DNA from: Tachypleus tridentatus
Taxonomy: Eukaryota > Arthropoda > Merostomata > Xiphosura > Limulidae
DNA length: 64,000 nt
Direction of reading: 5' to 3'
Assembly (NCBI RefSeq): GCF_004210375.1
Contig: NC_134825.1
Span: 75,631,558 to 75,695,557, forward strand
Each line of letters begins with the position of its first letter. Within the stretch, counting starts at the first letter, position 1. The translations under genes and the position numbers were made by a program. The notes beneath the pieces are model-generated. The model searched no databases and was not told the origin of the DNA. It worked only from the letters and a program-made list of their open reading frames with translations. This document shows positions 22,692-33,400 of the stretch, one piece after another.

Positions 22692-22699
22692 CATAGTAA

Positions 22700-22707
22700 T
22701 ATATATA
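22700..22707 (+). promoter_or_regulatory. TATA box
   Basis: tatatata directly after the HSE array. A start site about 30 bp downstream would fall near 22730. An Inr-like tcagtt at 22713 is too close to be its partner. Confidence 0.7.
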
Positions 22708-22768
22708 CCACTTCAGTTTAGCTCTAGCTGCCTAAGTGAACACATAGACCTATCTGATTTTATCAGAG

Positions 22769-23465
22769 ATGACATCAAGAAGCTGCAAGCATTCCCCAGA
22801 TGCATTCTGCTATGTATGTGGCCAATTCATCAAGTCAAGAGCGAAAAAGTACTCTGTGACAGCATCTGCTAAAATGTGTAAAGCCTACAAGACATATTTC
22901 GGCATGTCTGCCGGGGATCAAGACAAATCCTGGGTATCTCATTTTACTTGCGAACACTGCAAAAGAAAATTCTAGAAGGTAAGACGGACAATTTTTGCTT
23001 GCTTGAATAGTAAAATTTTATATTATACAAATTTTAGACCTTTTAAAATTTAAATATCTTTTTTTTTAATTTCCAATAGTTTAGAAAAAATATCATATAT
23101 AAAATATTTTGCATGAAACTCTTACACATTAGTTGTGGATGAAATAAATTTATTCTTCATAATAACAATTTTATTTTGCTCTTTTGCAAGATGGTACAGA
23201 GGGGAAAAAGAGAGTTTGCTATTCCAAGAATTTGGCGTGAACCCGTTGACCATTCAAGAAATTGCTATTTCTGCATGGTGGACCCTTCTAAACGTCGGAC
23301 TGGCAAGAATGCATCTGCTATCATGCATCCGGACCTTCCATCATCATTTGAACCCCGCTACCAAGGAGCGTATAACGAAAACATGATATAAGACTATATT
23401 TGGGGGCTGATACGTGAAAGTGATTTACATCACAGTCGCAAATCTCGAAAAACTACTCACTTCTA
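22769..23465 (+). pseudogene. Decayed, internally deleted copy of a multicopy zinc-finger-like gene
   Basis: Exon 1 (22769-22980) encodes a Cys-rich N-terminus: CKHSPDAFCYVCGQF, later KMCKAYKTYFGM, GDQDKSW, then CEHCKR. It ends at a donor, aag|gtaag. After a 210-bp intron, 23191 onward reads REFAIPRIWREPVDHS, NCYFCMVDPSKRRTG and a last part ending at 'PDLPSS'. The text then jumps to the family's far C-terminus: RYQGAYNENMI, a stop at 23389, DYIWGLIRESDLHHSRKS, with the natural stop at 23463-23465. I remember this protein as an uncharacterised family in many copies in arthropods and cnidarians. The whole middle part is deleted here. Frame breaks occur near both exon ends, besides the premature stop. 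The retained intron argues against a processed retrocopy. A second partial copy lies at 46655-47476. Confidence 0.82.
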
Positions 23466-23545
23466 AACATTTTTGTCCATTTTTGTATAACTTTAGTATA
23501 AATAAGTGTAAATCTTGATTCATATGTTGTTTTATTCAGACCTTA
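23466..23545 (+). repeat. 3' flank shared with the second copy at 47 kb
   Basis: 'catttttgtataa', 'agtataaata' and 'tgtaaatcttgat' after the stop codon also follow the copy at 47.4 kb, so the duplicated unit extends beyond the coding region. Confidence 0.8.
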
Positions 23546-24240
23546 TGTAAATGAAAATGTGGAAATTTGCCCGTTTTTACATAGAAAATAAGTTAATTTC
23601 GAAATTTTATTATCCGGGTCACAAAAGCAAAGTTTTAAGGGAATAATCGACATTATCTATACTTTTACAACATAAGCAATTAAAAAATAACACATTCTGT
23701 CCAGAAACAAAATTTGTGTTACATAGTGTTATTAATGTCACTGAAAAATATCGTCTTCTACTTGTGTGACCAAAATAGTTTGACAAAGAAGTAAAGTCAG
23801 TTGTAAATAGCCATGACCAGAATGATGAGGAAGGTCATACATTTCTCTTGTTTGTTTTCTCATTTCTAAAAAAAACGTTAGTTTGAACTATCTTGGTGGA
23901 CACAGCAGACAGCCTGATGTGGCTTTGCTGAAAGAAAAACACAGTTGAACTATCTTCTCCGGAGCAGTGGTTCGTCAATGAACTCCTGTTTGGTTTGACG
24001 GACTCTTAGCTTACATTTGAAGAAAACTTTTCAATTTAATAAAGCCATGTGTGAATATATATAAGTTTGGGTATATGTATATTAATTTATCGTTACAATG
24101 AGGTAATTGTTAATAATTGTTGAGGTATTGTTAATAATGTAAACTGAAGGAAGTGTTGTATCAATTAGTCTAGAGACACTAATTTTTCATATTGTTCTAC
24201 AGTTTGCTTACTGGATTTTTAATACATATTTTAACCCTAG
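23546..24240. other. AT-rich non-coding DNA
   Basis: Apart from the SINE-C fragment nothing is recognised. The end 'ttttaaccctag' is the acceptor of the WAP exon. Confidence 0.6.
23885..23942 (+). mobile_element. SINE-C fragment, head missing
   Basis: 'ttggtggacacagcagacag', 'cctgatgtggctttgctgaa' and 'agaaaaacac' are the 3' half of family C. Confidence 0.8.
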
Positions 24241-24439
24241 GAGGGCTTGAGAGAACACATGACTCAACTTTTAAAAGATCCTTCGCTTCGTGATTGTCCA
24301 GCTCCAATTCTTCCAGTTTCGAGAGTCCATTGTTCCCAGACTTTATGCAACAGCGATGAAGACTGTCCAGATCCAGATTTCAAGTGTTGTTTCAATGGTT
24401 GTGTATTCAGCTGTCAACATAAGATACCACCACCACCTG
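24241..24439 (+). CDS. WFDC1-like exon with the WAP domain
   Basis: Acceptor ttttaaccctag|, phase 0; donor cctg|gtaatatg, leaving phase 1. Encodes a short leader 'GLREHMTQLLKDPSLRD', the complete eight-cysteine WAP domain, and 'HKIPPPP'. The donor is the first of several tandem copies (see the repeat at 24418-24785). Confidence 0.92.
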
Positions 24440-27400
24440 GTAATATGTTCGTTATCAGTACGTCAGTACCTTTACATAAAATACCACCTCCACTTGATAA
24501 TGTGTTCGTTATTAGTCTGTCCATACCTTCTCATAAGACACCATCACCACCTGGTAATATGTTTGTTATCAGTCCGTCCATACCTTTACATAATATACCA
24601 CCACTACTGGTAATATGTTTGTTATCAGTCCGTCCATACCTTTACATAATATACCACCACTACTGGTAATATGTTCGTTATCAGTCAGTCCGTACCTTTA
24701 CATAAGATACCATTTCCACCCGGTACGTTTTTATCAGTTCGTCCGTACCTCCTGTCGCCTAACTCTGTACCTACACGTCAACCTGATTATCGACACCTAT
24801 TATTATGAATGTAAGAACTAAATGTGTTAAGTAATTCATGGGTCCTGTCACATACACGAAAGAATAATGTTTTAGTAGTTTCGATTATTCTTGACAGACG
24901 TTGTAATTGGTTTACATGTTTAGTTAGTAAAGGTACGTGTTTTATAAGATCATCTATTTCTTCTCTCACCAGAGACTAAATACTTTAATTCTTAATAAAT
25001 TACTTTTTATTTTTTTAAATATTATTAACTTACGTGTTTATTTATGCCAGAGCTACATTTACACACTGAAGAATCAGTACCACAGATAGGTCGATCTAAA
25101 ATTGTCTTTAGTTCGTGAAGAGGGCCCTAAGTTCGAAACCATTCTAGGCTTGTGAGCTACTTATTTCGACAATATTACATATGTTCGGCTGTTAAAACGA
25201 CGTCTTATGTGACACAAGGTTAGACAATAGCGTTATCCTTATATTTGAACTGCTAACTAGAGTGAGAGCAATTAGTTGCTAACAATCGCCGCCTAACTGG
25301 GTATCCTAAACCAAGTATTGGAATTGATTGTTAATAAACGCATAGAGATAAAAGTCCGGGATTCTAACCCTTCAAGCGTCGGATCCACAGTCCATCACAC
25401 TAAACTTTAGGCCGAGCTGGACTATAGAAGTCGACAACGAAGTATGAAGAAAACCGTTTTTAATAAATACGACTGGTATATCGCAGTCTCTGCTGTGTCT
25501 CAGCGATATGTTTGAGAACTTACAATGCTAGAAATCGGGTTTCAATACTTGTGGTGAGTGAAGCACAGACAATCCATTGTGTATCTCTATGTTTAACTTT
25601 AAACACACAAACCACTATCACAGAGTGTTTTCGGATTACTAGTTAGGAAGCAATATAAAACGCTTCCACAGTATCACTAAAGTCAACTCAGATATATAAA
25701 ATTTACAATTATAGTTGGTTCAGTAAAAGATTTCCAGACTTATCATTTTTTGTGGTATAATTTAAGTAATAAGTTCGTATGTTACTTAGATATGTTCATT
25801 GTAGTGATTTTTTAAAGAAATCTAAATCTTTTGTAAATTAAAAAAAATTAATGTTTTCCTTTTTATTGGGTTCAAATTCTCAGAGGAAAATTTTGATTGA
25901 AAGGTACTTGAACTTATGGTCACTCATTCAACTTTTGACGAGAATCTAGTAGAAAAATAAAATGACATGAACCTATGTTGTCGAAATGTAACATTCCAGT
26001 AAATGGCGCAAACCTAGAGTTTTTATTGTTGTTTTACCAGACAATATTCGTAAATTCTACTACTTACAGTAATGTACTATTGTATTTGAGCAATAATTTG
26101 AAAACATTCCTTTTGAAGTTATCATAATAAATTCTATTTTTAATAAGATGTTTTGGAAAGTCATTAAAAACTCAACAAAAACATTAAAATGCTGTGTAGT
26201 TTTTGTCAATAGTTATAAACCATTTCACCTTCAGCACCCCTGATAGTGTTAAGGGAGTGAATTTTATCAAATGAAGGTATTTACTTGTCTGCTTCTCTAG
26301 TTCTTTATTGAAGTACAGTAAACTGAACAGGGCGGGGCGTGGCCTAGGTAACGCAGATAGCCCATGTGTAGCTTTGCTCTAGGAATTAGAGTGAGGGCGA
26401 CATGTTTGAGGCTTAAAGGCTAGTGTACGTGACATGCTGCTGAACAGTTCTGCACTTTTGATTGTCGACGCGTTAGTAAATTCATAGTTAATTTCGTTTT
26501 TCATTTAACATTAGTCGTGAAGGCGGCGCGGATATAATTTCTTATTGCTTTCCCTATTCAGCGAGTCGGAGTTAGGAACAATTATGTTGAATCTTGTGAT
26601 CGTAAACTTTGATGTTTAGTCCTCGTGGTAATCAAGATGGCATTCGGTTTTCAAAGCCCTCCAGGAGCACAGCGGTATGTCTGCAAACTTACAACGCTAG
26701 AAACCAGGTTTCGATACCTGTAGTGGACAGCGCACGGATGGCTTATTGTGTAGCTTTGTGCTTAATTCGAAACAACAACGGTTTTAAAATGCAAATTTGA
26801 AGAAAAGGAATGTACCTTAATTAATGCTGTTTGGCAAAATGTTACGTGTTGGAAATCACTGGAAGCTAGACAAAAATATTAAAACGCTAAGTAGTTTTTA
26901 TCAACAATTATATATTAATTCACCTTCAGTACCTCAGTTTATTGTAAAACATTTAGCCTGTAGTGAAGTTACCTGTCACAAAATATAAAACGTTTCACAA
27001 TTAATTTAGTGCAAAAAATCAGATAAATAATTGTATTGTACTTGCACTTTTCTTGCAGTGATTGATTGGCAAGAAGAACCAAAAGGGATTTCGTCTATTC
27101 CCATTTATCCCGGTAGGTGTCTCTGGAAGTTAGTATGCATGCAAGAAAGTGAATGAAGTGAGTGAAAAGATAAAGCAGGATAGTTTCTAAAATTGTTGAA
27201 GCTGGATACCATATTTCTTATTTTTGATTTGCATTCTTCATTTATTATTATATAAGTAGTTAAAATGTAAAAATTGAAAAATTGTTAGGTTAGTAGGACT
27301 TAATTCAAAAGGCATTAATTAAAACAATAAAAGTATAAATAGGTGTTAACTTCTAAGTTATGATATGAAAGCTCTGATGGCTATTTTGTGATTACCAACT

Positions 27401-30400
27401 CGGTCACAACAGCCGAGCCGGTAGCAAGATGGTTCATTTGCTTCATGGTGTACTATTTTGTCTCATTCATGCCTCGTTCTCACGACATTTGAAGAAATAA
27501 AATACAGCTTCTCTTCTTAGTTCCTTGCTGCCATATTGAATCGTCTATTGAGTCTTTCGCTTCTCAAAAGCTGGCTCAGCATGGCCAGGCACTCGACTTC
27601 TAATCCAAGAGTTGCGGGTTGAATCATCTTTACATCAAAACTTGCTCGCCCTTTCAGCCGTGGAGGCGTTATAATGTGACGGTTAATCCCATTACTCGTT
27701 GATAAAAGAGTAGCCCAAGAATTGGCGGTGGGTCGTGATGACTAGCTGCCTTCCCTCTAGACTTACACTGTTAAATTAGGGACGGTTAGTGCAGATAGCC
27801 CTCGTGTAGCTTTGCACGAAATTCAAACAAAGAAACAAATTCTCAAAAGCTTATAGTCTACAAAATGGTAGCGAGATGGTTTTGGACCACTGTGAAAAGA
27901 AAAATAAAGTAGAATGATATTCAGACTCATCCCACCCTGCTTCAAGACGTAGCAATAAGTGTGGTTATGTCTTTTTACAGCTAAAAGTCAAACTTTGAAA
28001 CATCTGGGGCTACTTTTAGATCCTTTCTTTCCAATGCAGGTAAACAATTATTCGTCTTTTTAAATAGATATTTTCAACTGTGCATTTAAAAATTATTGTA
28101 CAAAATTAATGTATTTGATTTGATATAAAGTAAGGTACTGTAAAGAACTACATTATTAATAAGTAACTTAAGGTATATTTCACATGTTATCATTTGTAGC
28201 TTAAGGTTTACATTCTTTAAGATCGGATATTCTTAAGCTGACTTCAAGATACATTATTGCTTTACTTAATCGTTTTTCAGACAATCTTCGAAACTTCAGT
28301 GACTTTTCCGCTCCAAAAGGTAAGTGATGCTATCATATTGAATTCAACTAAAAATACCGGAGGCAAGTTTCAATTCGTACAGATAAGTGAAAAATGTTCA
28401 TATTTGTTTATTTGGGTTGTTTTTCTTTATTTTGGATTGTAAACCGAAAAATTGCTTAATACTATAAAAATTTACTATCGTAATTGCTTAATTTACTTTA
28501 AAGCAACAAGTTGGGAAGACAAAATACGTAAATGAAATTGATAAAATACAATTCTCTTTTTTCTTTAAATTGTACCCCGCTGGCACAGCGGTAAGTCTAC
28601 AGATTTACAATGCTAAAATCAGGAGTTCGATTTACTTTGCTATGAGATAAAAAGAAACATATACATTCTTTATATCTTGGATCCTAATAGTGGGATTATA
28701 CAATTCTTGTTGTAGCAGATATTTTGTTTAATAGTAACAGAGTTCATATTACTTTACTTTTATAGCACCGTCTTAAAGTAAAAATTATCATTTTTAATTA
28801 AATTTTGCAGCATGTTATGAGAATCAGAAACAGCTGAATATTGTAATTGTCTTTTATTCTGTACTGAAAAATCGTCCACGTAAAAATAGAAAATCTTGAA
28901 TAAAAGAATTCGAAGTGACTATTAATCAAATACAGTGTTTAAGAAGACTTAATGTTAAAAATAAGCATAGATTACAACAACAATCTTCAAACTAAAACGC
29001 GTAAAATTGTGAAATATAAACGAATTAGAAAAGTATGTAAATAAACATTGATTATTTGTTTTACTTCCCAGTAAAAATTTGTAGCACGTCGCCACTGCCG
29101 CCCCCAACCGTTTCGTTGGATTGTCCTGCTAACTATGTTTGTCGTATTCAGTACATCGAAGATCCTCTAGAGGGAATGCCAAACCTAGGAGTTTGTGTGC
29201 CTGTAACATTTGAGGGTGAGACTCTCTCATATTATTGTAGTCTCTTGTCTTTAAACAAGTCAACATTTATTAAATAACTATTTTTGAGTAGCATTACGTT
29301 AAATATTCGCTTTAAGAGGAAATATGCAAAGAACAGGTCGTATTGAAAGATTATTGCATTAGAAAAAAATTGGGCTATTTATGCAATAAAATTTAGTTGT
29401 GGCGATAAAGTAACATATTTTTTCTGTATTTTTAATAGAGTCAGATGTTAGTGATGATGGAAAAACGTATCTCGAAAAAGCTGGAAAAGAAACGGGTAAG
29501 AATGTATAATAAACAATTACAACTTATTTCAAAGAAGAGTGAACCTTTTAATTGGTTTAACCCACCATTCTAAAACCTGAAAATACTATTCAAATTAAAA
29601 TTGATACATTCCAAAATGTATTTCAGGTTGTTCATCGAACCAAAAGCACAAAATATTGGTGCTGTCATGATCTTGCTTTTGTTTGCTTAGTGAAAGCTAC
29701 ACAATGGACTATATATACACTCTGGCTACCGCGAGGTATCGAAGCCTGGATTTTCAGCGTTTAATGTTCATAAACTTATCACTGGCTCATCTGTAGACCC
29801 CTCGAGATATGCAAGTACAGCTGCATTGCGAATATTTGTTTTACGCCTACTGACGTAATATGAGCTTTTAACAAAGAGATGACCTGATATCTTGTAAAGT
29901 TAGACCTGAATTCTCATCTTATAATTCTTTACGATAAAAGATATTCAGTTTTTATGTGTTTTTCGTAAACGAATTTTCTTAATATTTTAGACATTGCTTG
30001 GTTAACTGATAGGTGTATTTTCAATACAAAACCACTTAATGGGCTATCGGCGCTCTGCCCTCCTCAAGCATCGATTAAACATTAATATAATATGTATTTT
30101 CTAAGACAAAAGAATATTATTGAGAATGTTATTAACAGCGATGGTACCCAGTTGATGATCAACATGAAGAGCTCAGTATACGCTTTCTGCTATTTAACTC
30201 TGTTTTATATTACGAATAGCGTTATAATGATTTTTTCATTATTTCGTCAGTTCTCCTCACTTATCTTTTAAACTCAGCCTTGTAATTCATTTATCATTAA
30301 GTGTATAATATTTATATATGTAAGAATAAGTATGCAAGTTATCATTATTTTAGTTGTGTTGCTGGATTTCTTTGGTTTCCAAAGTTATTAATAGATTTAA

Positions 30401-33400
30401 TAAACAACGTCTTATTTATGGTTATAGGGCCTAATGTGAACTGAAGATCAGAGCGCTCAACTCGCCATCTGTCGGTTGCGGGTTCAAATTCATCTCTGAA
30501 CATGCTCACCCATCATTTCAGCCGCGAGTACCTTATAATGTGACAGTTAATCCTACTATTTGTTGGTAAAAGAGTAGCCCAAGAGTCAGCAATTGACGGT
30601 ATTGACTAGCTGCCTTCAAAATCAGGAAGGCCTAATGAAACTAACCCTCAAGTAGTTTTGCACGAAATTTGAAACAAACCACACCTTTCCATATACACTT
30701 TGCAATACGCATCCCTAAAACCTGTCTGTAGTCTGTTTCTGACAAGATCAGACTATAATTGCAGTTTATATTTGTTCTGTCTTGTACTTTCGTTTTCTGT
30801 GTCTTGGTATTTAATAGCCTAAGTAATTTTACCATTATCAATGTTTAATATTTATTTTTCAGGAAAATATATTTTCTATGTTCGACTCGTTCAAAACTGC
30901 ATGGTAATTCAGGAAAAACGAAGTAGTGAATTATATATTAATAAAAACAACAGCATCCATAAAAATGTCTCCTCTTAAAGAATATCTTTGTTATAACCAT
31001 TTTAGTTATCCTACCTGGTGGTTGTTCTTTATCAAAAGAGAAATATGACCAGCTTCAAGAATTACAGAAACGACCTTATATAGTTGGTTGGTGAGTTGCT
31101 TTACATATTCAAGTGAGAATTAATCTGAAGAGGTAAAAACTAAGACTGGGCAGGTTTCAAACTTGTAGATCATTTTATTAAATAGAAAGGTCGCGGTTGA
31201 AATTTCTCCCTGGTTTCACTTATTAAAAAATCTTCTAATATTACAATACAAAATACTACTATTAAATACTTCCTCAGTTACCTATTTATGAATTTATCAT
31301 ACGAATAAGGTATGCAGCATTTTGTAACATTATTTACGTTATGCTTTACGAATGTAAATTTTACAAGTGTTTATATTTTAAATCAGTTTGTTATTAATAA
31401 ATATTTCCCTTTAGTTAGTGTTTTAAGACGATAATATCTTTACTTTTTCACTTCTGATGAGATTCTGCATTAAAAGTCCTTTTTTTTACTTAATATAAAC
31501 TACTTTACAATATTAGTGATGATCTGATTTTGTTTATACTAAATATTACATATGTTTTTCAGCCTATGTACACGTGGTGCACTGGAGTGTAAGATTTCGC
31601 GAAATAATTTGAACAATTCAGGTGAGCTAAAGTAAAATAAATTGTCTCAAAATCTTAACTCATATCTTTTGTTAAAACCGCAATTATATTTATACCAGAA
31701 ATTAATTTTTCAAGTGAGTTAAATCATTTTGATGAATGAGTCGTTTGAGTTGTTTGATGAATGAGTTATTTTTCAGGCGTTTTTATTATTCAGAAATCTA
31801 ATATTCATTTTTTATTGAACGAAGGTATTCAAATTACACTGATGTTTTGGAAATAGTGCATATTTCAGTGAAACTTTAGGAAAAAAACTTCTGTGCGAAG
31901 AGTGCGTTAGAAATATTAATAAATGTTTCATTAAATGTATTGAGGTTATACTGGTTGTCCACAGAAGCAAAAAGTGAATCATATTTTGTTTTTTTGAATT
32001 TCGCACAAAGCTACCCGAGAGCTATCTGTGCTAGTCGTCCCTAATTTAGCAATGTAAGACTAGAGGGAAGGCAGCTAGTCATCACCACCCACCGCCAACT
32101 CTTGGGCTACTCTTTTACCAACGAATAGTGTGATTGACCGTATTATTATAACGCCCCCACGGCTGAAAGGGCGAGCATGTTTGGCGCGACGGGGATGCAA
32201 ACCCGCGCCCACCAGATTACGAGGCGCACGCTTTAACACGCTTGGCCATGCCAGGCCTTGTTTTGTAGCACGGTGAACATTTATAATAATTAAAGTTGTA
32301 TACACTTAATGGTTCAGAAACAGTGGCTGAAAGAACATTAATTTTTGTTTGGAAGTACCTAAGTTTTTTAGGAAATACGTTTGTTATGATAGATATATTA
32401 TTACAGTAATATAAAAACAGTCTTAAACGCAATTTTTATTTGGCAAGAAGTAAAAGAAGGTTTGTTTGAAGTTAAGTACAAAACTGGACAATGGACTATC
32501 TCTGCTTTTCTTACCACGGATATCAAAACCCGGTTCTAGCATTGTAAATCTGAGGTCATACCATTGTGCCACTTGGGTGCGCGTGTGTGTGTGGGGTGAG
32601 TGTTTGTAAAAAAAAAAAAGAAAAAAAAAGAAGAAAATTATAGAAAGCTTAGTGAGATGTTTTACTTAACCCACTTTAACAAAATATAAAACAGCTTCAA
32701 GCTATATATTATTATATTAATGGTGTGTGTGTGGGGGGGGGATTTGAGTGTTTGTAAAAAAAGAAGATTATAGAAAGCTTAGTGAGATGTTTTCATTAAC
32801 CCTCTTTAACAAAATAAAAAGCAGATTCAAGCTACATATTATTTAGCATTTTGAATAAAACGCTACTTATGCGACGCGTGGGTTAAACTACCCGATCAGA
32901 GGCCCATAATTCGAGTATAATTATAAAAACACTGACAAGAGAGAGATCTAGCAGATAGCAGTACACGCTTCTTAAGTGGCCACTGGTAACCAAATAATGG
33001 GATTACCTGTCACAATTGTAACGTTTCCATAGTTAAAAGTGTAAGACGTATTCTTCAGGTTGAGCCATGTACCTTCAAGTGTGCAGCTCAATACGTTACC
33101 TACAAGGCCCAGACTTCAAGTTACCTTGCTTTTAATGACTATAAAGCTTTGCATGTATAAGCTAAAATACAGGAATTTTTATGGCAGGTAACACCTTAAT
33201 ATGTCCCACGTTGGTACAACGGTAAGTCAACGGATTTACAACGCTAAAATCAGGGGTTCAGTTTCCCTCGGTGGACTCAGCAGATAGCCCGATGTGGCTT
33301 TTCTATAAGAAACAAACATACACACACATCTTAATACTAGTTATATTGAGATGGATCTAATAATTAGATACGAAAATTTCCTCACACTTAAATCAGTATT

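Larger units (their letters stand above)
24786..27058. other. Intron 1 of the WFDC1-like gene
   Basis: AT-rich, with SINE copies listed separately. 25265-25421 (minus strand) holds a worn tRNA-like stretch ('gggttagaatcccgg' when reversed) that may be another old SINE. Confidence 0.55.

Noticed and set aside
24247..24669. Single-exon reading of the WAP region through the repeats
   Set aside because: The phase-matched exon border at 24439 joins perfectly to the VIDW exon, as in WFDC1. The continuation into the repeat is open only because the first periods are multiples of three. It is kept as an alternative-splicing question in the findings.
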